A DNA stretch of 64,000 nucleotides from Unio delphinus (GCA_029339505.1 JAQISU010000233.1:1844001-1908000); one strand, 5' to 3'. Shown: positions 15,046 through 27,359, counted from the first letter of the stretch. The notes: generated by a model from the sequence alone, not told the origin. Translations and numbers: made by a program.

Positions 15046-15746
15046 GAATGTAGGTAATACTTAGATAAGAACTTAGAACCGACATGTACGAAGAGTATAC
15101 ACAACAATACATTTAATCAGCTACTGCAGGGGTGTAAATCTACTGTAATCCGAGATCAGTAACTTTGCATTTGAAACCGGTGTGATCGGTAATATTCCGC
15201 CCGTTACGGTCATAAGTTAAAAATAATCTTGTGACAGATGTATACTGTAAAGAATGAGTTGGCATTTCCTATTCATAGTTATTAGAACTACGTCTACAGT
15301 TAACTGAATACCTGACAATACCATGCATTAGAATGGCCACGGCGTAAAAGGTCGTGTATTCTTCCACTCATCAAGTATGTAAAGGTATCCAAAACAGTCC
15401 GAACCAGGTTGGCATCATTGCCCAATTTTAGCATAAAATAGACAAACTAGCAAGAAATCTCTTCAAGAAAGGGCATAGAACTAAAATGGGTAAACGACCG
15501 AAGATACCGTAGATGTATAAAAGATACACTGAGAAATTTGGGTCAAAATATGCAGAAGAAACAGTTTGGAAAAATTGTTTACGTTTACAACTAGTTTATG
15601 TTTAGGATTGATAAATAAACAACTAATACTATATTTAACTTTAAAAAAACGCTAGACTTAAAATATACACAAAAAGCGATAAAAGCAATTCTTTGCTCAA
15701 AACAAATATAGCACAAACGTTGCATATATGAAAAGGACAATAAATC
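15041..15746. other. No gene seen
   Basis: Only short frames. Confidence 0.65.
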
Positions 15747-15756
15747 GATACATGGG

Positions 15757-16003
15757 CTGGTTGGCTGGTTGTTGTAGTGTTTAACGTCATTTTTCAGCAC
15801 ACTATATGCTATACATGGCGGTCAGTATTAAAGATAGAAGAAGAACCCGGGAAAACCCATGGTAAGAACCACCGACCCAGGAGAACTACTGGCAAGCTTT
15901 CTCACATACCCACGTTGGCCGAATTCGAGACTCGAACCCACGCAGACACGTGAGATGATAGTGATCCGTAACTGATAGTACTTTAAACCACTCGGTGTCC
16001 CTT
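15757..16003 (-). mobile_element. SINE family 2, copy with target-site duplication
   Basis: Family blocks GTTGTAGTGTTTAACGTC, ATGGCGGTCAG, GAAGAACCCGGGAAAACCCA, CGAGACTCGAACCCACG (B box) and AGTGATCCGTAACTG in order. Flanked by the 10-bp direct repeat GATACATGGG at 15747-15756 and 16004-16013. Confidence 0.9.
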
Positions 16004-16261
16004 GATACATGGGAAAGGAGCACCTCGTGGTGGGTGATGGAATCAGCCAAAATGTGACTGCCTGACAAATGGAGGTCTAACTTGTTTTAAAATATATTTG
16101 ATGGTCAGGGGCTAAACGAATAGAGATTTGGCAATAGTGAACCAAACATGTACATCACGATCCAAATGAAAAGACAAATTCCACTGATAAATATATCCTT
16201 TTCTAATTGCTGGCTATTTTGTATTGATAGTACCCGTAGGGCAGACGGAAAATTTACAGAA

Positions 16262-17160
16262 AGTCACAGGACAATCATTCATAGAGAAAAAATCACAAAT
16301 ACACATAGATCAAAATGTCACAAGGACAGAATGTGACAGGACAGAAGTTAAGGGACACAACGTCACGACAAACACTTGGAACAGAATGTCAAAGGACATA
16401 CAGTCCCAATTTGAATCGTCATATAAATAGTGGATATATAGAATATAAAGTCACGTTAATACTTATTGTTTAATAACAATTAAAATACATAGATGAATTC
16501 ACAGGAAAGGGACAATGTTTAGTATAGGAAGTTGTAAGCAGGAAATAGTAAAAATAACATGACACTGAGATCATAGAGTTTCATGTAAGACTTCTTTTTC
16601 GCAGGAAAGGTAGTTTTATATAAATATACTGGCATAATTATGACTTCAATCTCAGATTACTTTTCAACAAGTATGTACATGTACTTGAAATGAAACCCTG
16701 TTAAGACATTATTAACCATTTAAATAGAATTGAAAGAAACTTAATATCAGGAGTGGCCATAGCGTTAACGCGATGATCATCACGTGAAAGCTATGTTTAG
16801 CACTATTTTGTGTTTGTTGCAAATTGTTTTAAAATATATTAAAGATATGTTTAAAAATCACAAGGATGATACTTTCTTTATCATATTAGTATCTCACTGA
16901 AAACGTTGCAGTTAATTTAGTTTTATTATTCAGAAACCTTTACTATTACATATTTTAACGCGCAACTGTATGTCATGTGACTTTGTTTCATGTGACTTTG
17001 TATCATAACGTCTCTTATAACACTAACAATTTAATTTGTGACGTTTTGTCCTGTGTGTGACGTTGTTTCATACATAGCTCATAGCACTAACAATTTAGTT
17101 TGTGACGTTTTGTCCTGCGATATTCTGTCCTGAATTCGTAACAGAAATGGGGAGGGACAG
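16262..17160. mobile_element. Possible element with inverted clusters of GGACARAAYGTCAC motif
   Basis: Left cluster (16262-16403) has repeated GTCACANGGACA and AGGACAGAATGTGACAGG units; the right cluster (16970-17160) has the complement, GTGACGTTTTGTCCTG twice 63 bp apart, GTGACTTTGTTTC and TTCTGTCCTG. The inverted arrangement of a short motif at both ends of some 900 bp resembles subterminal repeats of a DNA transposon. Interior has no coding sequence. Confidence 0.4.
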
Positions 17161-17221
17161 ATTTTTAAATAAAATCTTCACATTCAGACGAAGTTGGGAA
17201 TATTAACTTACGTCAATGGAG

Positions 17222-17325
17222 TTGATGATAATCATAGCTAGTAGTCTGGAGGTTTTGTTGATAATCATAGCTAGTAGTCTGGAGGTTTCCTTCATAATCA
17301 TAGCTAGTAATCTGGAGGTGTCCAT
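17222..17325. repeat. 33-34-bp tandem repeat, three copies
   Basis: ATAATCATAGCTAGTARTCT followed by GGAGGT, repeated three times with short differing linkers. Confidence 0.9.
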
Positions 17326-18390
17326 AAATATAGATAATTCTTAACAGTGAATTATTATTGAAGTATAGTGAATACTCTTACAAGCTATGGGTCTTTACTT
17401 GACCGATCGGTTGTCAAACCCTGGCGCGATTCCCGCTAGAAGTCACGGGTTTATCCCAAATTTCCAAAATACTTCCATAAAATTTCAGTTGTAGATTAGA
17501 AAGCCAGACGTGCCCGTTCTATACATAAATATTGCTTTAATAAATGCAATAACACATATCTCAAACCTGTCAAATATCTATAAATCACACATCTGCGTGG
17601 TTTCCCCTCATCAGGTTTCCGTACCGCCATCAGTTCAAGTCGTAGAAACTATATAACTCTCCCTGAAACAGGGAGCAATTTAACTACGTCACCTTAGGCC
17701 AGTCACTTTATGATTGCCATGCCAATTCGCCAATATAACTGCATCACATTTGTCAACATGGCGACATAAATGGTATCTGCCGAGTCCATTCTTATTTATA
17801 CCTTTGCGTAATATACAGGTTTTCTACCGAAAATACCGACATTGCAGTCACACCACCAATGTACACCATTACATTTTAATACGGACTATGTTACGACAGG
17901 GACATTCATTCGCTTTTGGCTTGAAATCACTACTAGGGAACCATGTCATCATGGAAACTCACAAACACTTTACTCCGTGACGTTTACTCTTAGTAACTGG
18001 CTAATTATTTCTGGGTAAGGATATTTCAATTGCGCCGAATTCCAACAATCGCAGAAGTAATCACACAAATCTAAGAATTCGTTAAAAAGGAACTCTATCA
18101 CATGAGCATACTCAAAATGTATTACAACACTTTACCAGGAATTAAACATAAATCATGTTGTTAGTCTTAACATCATGTGTTTTTACAATAAAGTATTTAC
18201 AAGTATTTATATTCTAGAAAGCAATTATGGAGAAACTTACAAACCACTTATTATCAAAAATACTGTGTCATCTCTCAATTATTTTGCACAATAACTGTAT
18301 AAAAATATATGGTAATAATCTTATATTCAGATACCTCGAAATGTTTCTTCTGCGGTTACCTACCCAGTTTAATCCACTCGTACTAGTCCT
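17326..18390. other. No gene seen
   Basis: An 88-codon plus frame at 17714-17980 has no recognisable content; a B-box-like TGGCGCGATTCCCGC at about 17423 hints at an old tRNA-derived relic. Confidence 0.55.
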
Positions 18391-18596
18391 CAGCACTCAG
18401 CATTAAGAGCTTAGTGTTTGGACTGCTCAACCTGGTTTCAGAATAATGTGATTGGGTGGGACAACATGCTACATGTCTGCGGCATGATGCCCAGTGCTAG
18501 ACATTACGATGAACTGCCACACCGCGGACATCGTTGAGATATGACTGAAAAATGGTTAGAATACGTTGAAAATCCTAATCACACATTACACATATT
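18391..18596 (+). mobile_element. SINE family 1, 5'-truncated copy
   Basis: Begins in the body (CAGCATTAAGAGCTTAGTG), continues through GACAACATGCTACATGTCTG and CGGACATCGTTGAGATATGA and ends with the family tail AATCCTAATCACAC. No tRNA-like head; typical 5' truncation. Confidence 0.88.
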
Positions 18597-18644
18597 AGTA
18601 CAACTAAACATTGCTCAAGGAGTATACAAGTCTAACCTTTTATG

Positions 18645-18715
18645 GGAGTCGCCATATTGTTTTCTTTAAACACAAGACACTTTCCTATTGGTTGATTAAC
18701 ATGACGTCATCAGTA
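18645..18715. promoter_or_regulatory. Possible promoter-like cluster
   Basis: GTCGCCATATTG (YY1-type in reverse), CCTATTGGTTGA (inverted CCAAT box) and the perfect CRE palindrome TGACGTCA at 18702-18709 occur within 60 bp. No transcript evidence can be read from the sequence. Confidence 0.28.
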
Positions 18716-19539
18716 CGTTAAGGTAATTCCGTTTGCGCATTCCTGCAGATGTGTATATCCAAACAATGTTATAGTATGTTCTTACAATAATAAGAACGAA
18801 CTCCGTATGATTTATATTAAACAATTTGTATACAGAATATATTTTCTTTTCGGCATTAATACAGTAATTTTTTAATAGTGTGTTACAAATAAATGTATTA
18901 TTTAAAACAAGTGACAAAATCAATAATAAAAATAGCTTTTATTTAAACCAAGAGATCAATTATATCCGATATTAACGCAGAAAACGAACAATTTGTTTTT
19001 ATTAACATCCAGATTTTACTCGTGAATCGAATCGAGTCTAGAAGATTAAACCAAATCTTCCGCAAATCACGTATCCACCCCCACCCCCGGTACAATTCCG
19101 TCATTCGTAGATTCACCTCACTTTCAACTGTATTCATAAACTGGCCAAACAGAAGGATTGGTATGAAATTATCATTCACAATTAATTACATAGTTGACAC
19201 TTTGTAAACTATTTAACATAATATGACCACAGAAACAGTGTTGTTCTGTAATGCATTGGGTTGATCACTGTTGTCACTGTGGTAGGGGGGAATGCAAATT
19301 TTGTTTAGCGGTTGGTGCAGCACATACTACCAAGACAGAAAAAAACAACATTTGGTGCACATGTAAACAATCTCTCGACAACATCGCCAGGGCCATTGGC
19401 AACTGATTGCTGATTAAACTGATTTGAATCGTTGAGCTATTATTGACAATGTCTGGGGCAATATGGTGCCCAAACACCGTTGGTCCTGCGCATAAGGTTC
19501 GTTTCTTCGGGAATTTCATTAACGTTTTCAGGCCAACCG
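18716..19539. other. No gene seen
   Basis: Short frames only; an 81-codon minus frame at 19274-19519 might belong to the relic that follows. Confidence 0.5.
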
Positions 19540-21110
19540 CACATGTTCGTTTTTGACGAACGCGTAGTCTGAACCTCGTGTTGCGTAGATTTTATTATAT
19601 TCCTATGTTGAGTTTAGGTTCATGTTTCCGTAAAACAGTTGTAGATTATTCACCAGTCTGTACAACAACTCTTGTTTGAATCTCTTAAATGATCAATTCC
19701 ATGTATATGCCAGCGGTAAATTTAAATTCTTTTCGGGGTGGTACCATTATCTTTTAAAAACACAAAGAAGGTTTTTGATGGGAAGACTACCAAATTATCG
19801 GATATTAGACCGTACAGGCACACTGAAGCTAGTGTAATACCAAGTGTGTGTGACCCTCCTGCAATACTTGGTGTAGATCAAGTTTCATAGAATTATGGCT
19901 TCGTTGATGAGATTGCAATCATTGATTTGAGGTTCTGAGTTGTATTTACAACAACACGTGTCATCGCGGCATATTGTTCATGTAAAACGCTACGTGTTTG
20001 AATGGAAGTTGTTTCAGAACTCACCATTAGTGTCATGGTGAAAAGCATCAATGTCATCGACATGTTTGTGCACCAACAAGCTTCAAGATTCCGAGTATAT
20101 TATATCGTACTCAATCAACGGCTGACTAATCAAGTTGGACTCATTAGTGACGTTTTTAGCTCGACCGGGCCCCAGTATTTACAGCCGATCCGCAAGTTCG
20201 TTTCTGTATATTTGGAGTGGAGTGCTGACACCATAAAAACCGTTTAAATGGAAACTGTCTTTGTCCCTTGTTTACGTGCATGACCACATAGGTATATTCC
20301 ACTTTTGGATGTTTCCTCCTCTTGTTCGACATCTGGATGTAGATATTATTGCTGATATTCCCCTGTACAAGCAGCCACATAGATAGCTAAAAAGAATTTT
20401 ATATATGTATTATGGGTTCGTTTTTATTTCATCAAGATTGCTGTAGAGCTAAGTCAACTGGATGAAAATAGTTCCACATTGGAATGTTGCTGTATATCCT
20501 TTTAAATACAGTCCTTTCCTTGAATCCCCACATGTCCCGTTTCATGTTGATGAAACCCTGTCATGCATTCTCGGTTAGTTCAGACCCTAATATATAGTTT
20601 TTCTTTTCCTATGGATCGGATACGTCAGCAGCAAAATCTTTGGGGTAAGATCTCCTGCATTGTCGGTCATTAACAGTGTTGATTTTTGGTGCGGTTTTTT
20701 TCTGTATTCGAGTGGTGCTTGCTCTTAGCTCTTGCATATCCTCAATCATGTTTTGAACGTGTGCTAATTGTTTTAGCTCACACCTAAAAAAACCACGTCG
20801 TTGTTGTGTACCCATAATCGTGCCTATTGTGTCCACGACTTTCTTTGTTTGCTCCACAGTTGCCACCCTCTTTCCTGTAATCTATATTGTTGTTTTATCA
20901 GAGGTGCAAACCTTTGTTTGAAGCTCTGTGAGGTCTTCTCAATCAATTCGCTGCTATTTTGAGATATCTTTGACACGTTAGCATGTATCAGTGTACTCAT
21001 GTAACGGTTCCAGCTGATCGCTTGCGAGTTCACTGCGTTGGTCAGAATCATCGGCTATAACATCGCTGGCTATTTCGTCATTGTAAATGTTTTTTTTTAT
21101 TGCTATGTTT
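19540..21110 (-). pseudogene. Unidentified, heavily mutated reading frame (mobile-element or viral-like relic)
   Basis: On the minus strand one frame stays protein-like from about 21100 to 20240, interrupted by roughly ten in-frame stops, and then appears to shift at about 20230 and continue to about 20000, with weaker coding-like stretches to 19540. Residue composition (charged and amphipathic runs, many Gln/Glu/Lys, aromatic clusters) differs from the AT-microsatellite shadows around it, and local GC is higher. I recognise no domain. It could be a degraded transposon gene, an endogenous viral gene or an old host exon set. No intact start or stop can be assigned. Confidence 0.35.
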
Positions 21111-21300
21111 TTTTTAATCCATGATTATTCTCACTCGAACCCAATTCGTCAATGGTGCGAGCTTCATCGGTTATAGAAACAAATCAACTGTGCACGATTT
21201 ACTTCTTGCTTATGACTGAAGCACTACACACAAATGTCAACGTACATCATAACACTTGATCGTCCACTGACTTTTGAATTATATACAACCGATTTCATGA

Positions 21301-21511
21301 TTGTTGTTATTGTAGTGTTTAACGCCTTTGCAACACACGATAGGCTATACATGGCGGCCAGGAATACCCCGGAAAGAACCACCGACCCACGAGAAGCTAC
21401 TGGCAAGCTTTCTCACATACCCACTTTGGCCGAATCTAAGACCGACTCAGACAGAGGTGAAATGGCAGTGATCCGTAACGGGGAGCGCTTTATACCACTC
21501 GCCCCACCTGC
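21301..21511 (-). mobile_element. SINE family 2 copy
   Basis: Same blocks as the 15.76 kb copy (TTGTAGTGTTTAACGCC, ATGGCGGCCAGGAAT, ACCACCGACCCACGAGAAGC, AAGCTTTCTCACATACCCAC, GCAGTGATCCGTAACGGGGA). Lies between the two unidentified relic frames; no clean target-site duplication seen. Confidence 0.87.
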
Positions 21512-21749
21512 TCCACCCCACCCCACCCTGATCTAATGATAACCATCTAAAAATCGTATTCAGCGACAGTTGGGTTTTGCTTGTTATAGCCGAACCAATA
21601 ATCACCACGCGAACTGAGTTTGGAAACATGTCACCATGTTTGGGTAGTTAAGGGCTTGCCTGTGCAGAAACGTTAAAAACCGGTATAAAGCAGAGTTGAT
21701 CTTTTTACGTGATGCCATGTTGAATGGCTCTTGTTGTACAACACAATTG

Positions 21750-23160
21750 TTGTATCTAAAATAATCATGTCTTCATTTTGTGTGCAATGCCGCATAAAAA
21801 GTACTTTTTCAAATTCAATGCGGGTTTAAACACATGAGTAGAGCTGCGATCATTGGAACATGTGATCGATTCAGAGACGAACATTCCCTTTCATTACAAA
21901 AGTCGTTGATGTGATGTTGCTGCGCCATTATTAAAGCTATACGGAATACAATGGAATTGATACTTTTGTGAAAAACACATTTCTGGATACAACTACAACG
22001 GTTGGATATTCGAATTAATTGTAACAACCAGACAAAGCCTGAAGAAGCACACATATTTCGTGTTTATGCAGCATGTTACAGACATGACCTTGCTGATACG
22101 ACATGAAGCTATATCAAGTCAAGAAGCTGCCGAAGGTTTTATCCATGTCTTGACTACGATTAATCCTACACAACGAGAACAAAGCGTCAAAGGCGTCGTT
22201 AAAAGAGGTATGATATTTAAGATTGTCATTAGGAGCATTCGGTGAATAAAGTCCTTTCACTATAGGTAATAAACAAAGAAGCAAATAAATACGAATGAAA
22301 AGAGCGTAGTAGATTAGAGAGCTTTATCGAAAGAGACTTTAATCCTTGCGGACTTCGGACAAGTGAGACTGATTTTAAGGCGTTAGCATGCGTACCAATC
22401 AACCATGCAATTACCTGCCAAGTGTTGTGGCAAATTTATCTTCCCGCTCCAATGAATATTTACAGTGGATGAGTTTACAAGAAAAACTAACGTTGTCAAG
22501 GCCTTGAGAGCTATGTTGATGACAAACGAAACAGATCATAAGAAGTGTGGTTACTGACAGGTTAATAGATGGGACAATATGTAATATGCACATATAAGAT
22601 ATTATAAGAGGTACCAGATCATGATGTTTAGCAATTTGAATACTACGGATACAAAACGGTTCGCTATTTGAAAACCGCAGTCTCATTTACGTTCTTGCTA
22701 ATTTTTTAAAAATTTGTTAATTGCACGCATTGGTGCGTGGAGAATAGTGTGACTTGTACGTCCGACCTGCTGCACCGGTCATTAACTATTATGCTGAAAA
22801 CATAGGAGCTTCTTGTGAAAATGAGTCAGCCAAAGCCACAATTCAGCAAATGTCAATATCCACAATATTATTAATGATAAAGAAAGCGAAGAGGCGGTTT
22901 CAAACGTTTGCCAACCAAAGCTGTTATGATAATCTTGCAAGAAAACAAATCGTATTTTCAGCATGAAAAGCTTAAAGTATGGACGATTTCCATCATGGCT
23001 GAACTTAACTAATCTATTGAAGATGCAACTAAGTTTTTGGAAGAAACGAGGCGGAATAGTATGATGGCCGCATCTTGGATCTTGAAAATGAGTGCAGAAA
23101 AGCAGATTGTCGATCGATGGTGCTGGGAAAGAGCAAATATAGATATGAAGACACGTTTTT
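21750..23160 (+). pseudogene. Unidentified degraded reading frames, plus strand, divergent from the 19.5-21.1 kb relic
   Basis: Protein-like stretches on the plus strand at about 21810-22090, 22070-22240 and especially 22840-23155, where one frame with few stops reads a basic segment and then IEDATKFLEETRRN...AEKQIVDRWCWERANIDMKT. Stops and shifts separate the pieces. With the minus-strand relic and a later SINE insertion between them this may be one old element of about 3.6 kb with divergent genes. No family recognised. Confidence 0.28.
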
Positions 23161-24064
23161 TTTTTGTTTTTTTTTTACAAAGCTTCTTGTTTTTTACTCT
23201 TGTCATTTACTTATTTTGAGAGCATTGACTCGTAACACGTCAGTAAAGGCACTAGTCCCTTACCCATAAGGCCAGTCATCACTACCGAAGGTACCATCAC
23301 AAAGTGCATAAGAACGAAGCCTTTATAATTACAGTTTCATACATCATTTTTAGCGACACAATGAAGGAATCAAAGCATCTTTACCTTCCCTCAGAAAACT
23401 AGTCAGAGGCCGTCAAAAGACGTCAAAGGGTAAGTATATTCCTGACAGCGCAGAACGTACTAGATGCAAATTGCTTGTGCCTAGTCTTTGCAATTTAAAC
23501 TCCAGGGTGCTACGCAAAGCCAGATTTAGATCATTTTGGCGCGCCCCACACCCCCCAAATCCCACCTCTGTGAAAACGATATGTGTATGTAAGCTTTTAA
23601 ACAAGCTATATATGCTATAGACTTTAAAATTGTCTTCCATTGCTTTAACATTACGTTCTCTCTCGAAGCCCATTTGAGCGCAGTGCCCAATTTTCGCCAT
23701 ATCTCGGTCCTTCGGCCTAAAGCGAACATGACTACGATGACTTAAAGATCTGTATGAACAGTGAATATTATGAATATAATGAATATAATGAATATAATAT
23801 ATACTTTGAAATGTCTGGAAGAGTGTTTTCAATGAGACTCCTTGATAGATTCGTGTATAAATAAACCAGCATACAGAAATTAGAAATTCACTCAGGCAGC
23901 ACTATTAGTATACATGTTCACTATCTCGAGTAGCTCTGTATGCTGTATATAAGTAAATGTTCGTCACAATTAGTTACGTTTATTCTTGTCATAGGCAAAT
24001 GTTCCCCGTTGATAAGGTCAAACGTGCCTGCATCAGATTGTATGTTTTGTTCGATCATCATAAT
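23161..24064. other. No gene seen
   Basis: A 139-codon minus frame at 23413-23832 includes a short ATAATGAAT repeat (about 23765-23800); no domain recognised. Confidence 0.55.
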
Positions 24065-25495
24065 CAGTTGTACTATTACTGACAAATATTCATCTTAGAA
24101 ATTTGTACATTCTATTACTTACAAATATTTATCTTGAAAAGATGTGCATATTATTACTGTCAAATATTCATCTTAGAAATTTGTACATTCTATTACTGAC
24201 AAATATTCACCTTAGAAATTTGTACATACTATTACTGACAAATATTCATCTTAAAAAGATATGCATATTATTACTGTCAAATATTCACCTTAGAAATTCG
24301 TACATTCTATTACTGACAAATATTCATCTTAGAAATTCGTACATTCTATTACTGACAAATATTCATCTTAGAAATTTGTACATTCTATTACTTACAAATA
24401 TTTATCTTGAAAAGATGTGCATATTATTACTGTCAAATATTCATCTTAGAAATTCGTACATTCTATTACTGACAAATATTCATCTTAGAAATTCGTATAT
24501 AATATTACTGACAAATATTTATCTTGAAAAGATGTGCATATTATTACTGTCAAATATTCACCTTAGAAATTCGTATATAATATTACTGACAAATATTTAT
24601 CTTGAAAAGATGTGCATATTATTACTGTCAAATATTCACCTTAGAAATTTGTACATTCTATTACTGACAAATATTCATCTTAGAAATTCGTATATAATAT
24701 TACTGACAAATATTTATCTTGAAAAGATGTGCATATTATTACTGATAAATATTCATCTTAGAAATTCGTATATAATATTACTGACAAATATTTATCTTGA
24801 AAAGATGTGCATATTATTACTGTCAAATATTCACCTTAGAAATTTGTACATTCTATTACTGACAAATATTCACCTTAGAAATTTGTGCATACTATTACTG
24901 ATAAATATTCATCTTAGAAATTTGTACATTCTATTACTGACAAATATTTATCTTGAAAAGATGTGCATATTATTACTGTCAAATATTCACCTTAGAAATT
25001 TGTACATTTTATTACTGACAAATATTCACCTTAGAAATTTGTGCATACTATTACTGATAAATATTCATCTTAGAAATTTGTACATTCTATTACTGACAAA
25101 TATTCATCTTGAAAAGATGTGCATAGTATTACTGTCAAATATTCATCTTAGAAATTCGTACATTCTATTACTGACAAATATTCATCTTGAAAAGATGTGC
25201 ATAATATAACTGACAAATATTCACCTTAGAAATTCGTACATACTATTACTCACAAATATTCATCTTAAAAAGATGTGCATATTATTACTGTCAAATATTC
25301 ACCTTAGAAATTCGTACATTCTATTACTGACAAATATTCATCTTGAAAAGATGTGCATATTATTACAAAAAATATTCATTTTAGAAATTTGTACATTCTA
25401 TTACTGACAAATATTCATCTTGAAAAGATGTGCATATTATTACTGTCAAATATTCACCTTAGAAATTCGTACATACTATTACTGACAAATATTCA
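24065..25495. repeat. 39-bp minisatellite with two unit types
   Basis: About 36 units of 39 bp (13 codons). Type A contains CTTAGAAATTYGTACATTCT, type B contains CTTGAAAAGATGTGCATATT. The B units are followed by one to three A units, giving higher-order blocks; the four-unit block B-A-A-A occurs twice in succession around 24640-25090. The array is open in one frame for 368 codons only because 39 is divisible by three; the translated repeat has no start context, splice site or complexity that would support a gene. Confidence 0.95.
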
Positions 25496-26590
25496 TCTAA
25501 ATTAACGTTCAATCTTATGCATACATATTCATCTAAATTCAACGTTCAATCTTATGGATACATATTCATCTAAATTAACGTTCGATCTTATGGATACATA
25601 TTTATCTAAATTAACGTTCAATCTTATGGATACATATTCATCTAAATTAACGTTCAATATTATGGATACATATTTATCTAAATTAACGTTCAATCTTATG
25701 GATACATCTTTATCTAAATTAACGTTCAGTTTTATGGATACATATTCATCTAAATTCAACGTTCAATCTTATGGATACATATTTATCTAAATTAACGTTC
25801 AATCTTATGGATACATATCTATCTAAATTAACGTTCAATCTTATGGATACATATTCATCTAAATTAACGTTCAATCTTATGGATACATATTTATCTAAAT
25901 TAACTTTCAATCTTATGGATACATATTTATCTAAATTAACGTTCGATCTTATGGATACATATTCATCTAAATTAACGTTCAATCTTATGGATACATATTC
26001 ATCTAAATTAACGTTCAATCTTATGGATACATATTCATCTAAATTAACGTTCAATCTTATGGATACATATTTATCTAAATTAACTTTCAATCTTATGGAT
26101 ACATATTCATCTTAATTAACGTTCAATCTTATGGATACATATTTATCTAAATTAACGTTCAATCTTATGAATACATATTCATCTAAATTCAACGTTTAAT
26201 CTTATGGATACATATTCATCTAAATTAACCTTCAATCTTATGGATACATATTTATCTAAATTAACGTTCAATCTTATGGTTACATATTTATCTAAATTAA
26301 CGTTCAATCTTATGGATACATATTTATCTAAATTAACGTTCAATCTTATGGATACATATTCATCTAAATTCAACGTTCAATCTTATGGATACATATTTAT
26401 CTAAATTAACGTTCAATCTTATGGATACATATTTATCTAAATTAACGTTAAATCTTATGGATACATATTCATCTAAATTAACGTTCAATCTTATGGATAC
26501 ATATTCATCTAAATTAACGTTCAATCTTATGGATATATATTCATCTAAATTAACGTTCAATCTTATGAATACATATTTATCTAAATGCAA
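25496..26590. repeat. 36-bp minisatellite fused to the 39-bp array
   Basis: About 30 units of AATCTTATGGATACATATTY plus ATCTAAATTAACGTTC. Four units have one extra base (AAATTCAACG instead of AAATTAACG), starting near 25531, 25748, 26181 and 26362; distances of 217, 433 and 181 equal whole numbers of 36-bp units plus one. Those insertions break the otherwise open frames seen on both strands. The first unit is a hybrid with the neighbouring 39-bp array (ACAAATATTCATCTAAATTA). Confidence 0.95.
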
Positions 26591-26698
26591 TTCATACTAT
26601 TCCTGACAAAGATTAATCTCAACTTAAGGCACACTATTTTTATATGATCATTTGATATGATAATTGCATATTCTCCGTTAACTTTACATTGTCAGAAT

Positions 26699-27009
26699 AA
26701 CCGCTCCGGTGGCCTAGGGATAGAACGTCCGCCGCTTTAGAGGGAGGTCGTGGGCTCGAACTACAGCCGAGTCATAGCAAAGACTTACAAAAATGGTACT
26801 AACAGCTGCCTCGCTTGGCGACCAGAATTAAGAGGTTAGTGTTAGGACTGGTCGGTTTGATGTTAGGATTGTCTCTGGGTGGGTCATCATGCTACATGTC
26901 TGCCAGTGCTAGACATCATTATAAACTTCCTTACTGCAGACATCGTAGCTATATAATTGAAAGAATTGTTCAAGCTATGTTAAAAATTGTAATCAAACAA
27001 ACAAACAAA
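26699..27009 (+). mobile_element. SINE family 1, full-length copy with target-site duplication
   Basis: tRNA-derived short retroposon. The head ACCGCTCCGGTGGCCTAG and GTGGGCTCGAACT carry A- and B-box-like promoter sequences for RNA polymerase III. The body contains the family blocks (GGTACTAACAGCTGCCTCGC, TTAGTGTTAGGACTGGTCGG, TGGGTGG, CATGCTACATGTCTGC, CTGCAGACATCGTAGC) and the 3' end is a (CAAA)n tail. It is flanked by the perfect 12-bp direct repeat CATTGTCAGAAT at 26687-26698 and 27010-27021. It sits between the main minisatellite and its outlying units. Confidence 0.92.
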
Positions 27010-27359
27010 CATTGTCAGAATCGTTCAGTATTATACGATATTGAATTCGGGCTCAACTTCATATTGAACTCACGTGTGCCCAGTAGGGTATTAGGAACTA
27101 CTTTGTACATAAATCGTGTACACACTCTCGAAGTAGACGCTTTACGTTTTCATTGATTAAATCTGCTTTTCAATGAACTAAACGTGATTTTTTATGGACC
27201 GCCACATATCAGTCTCTTTGCCACATTCCGTATTAACATTTTTGACTCAATGTTTCGGATTTAGGCTTACTATAGACCCCATACAGGGTCCTTACAAATA
27301 GCATGCAACTGACATGGCATAAACTGTCTTCTTTAGCTGGCAATACAATTTGCACAAAT

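Noticed and set aside
24103..25209. 368-codon open frame
   Set aside because: Pure 39-bp tandem repeat; a period divisible by three keeps any stop-free frame open. No complexity or gene structure.
24065..26590. CRISPR-like array
   Set aside because: No unique spacers; units are directly tandem, and the genome is eukaryotic.
25529..26606. Overlapping open frames on both strands (65-114 codons)
   Set aside because: Products of the 36-bp repeat, open in both directions at once.
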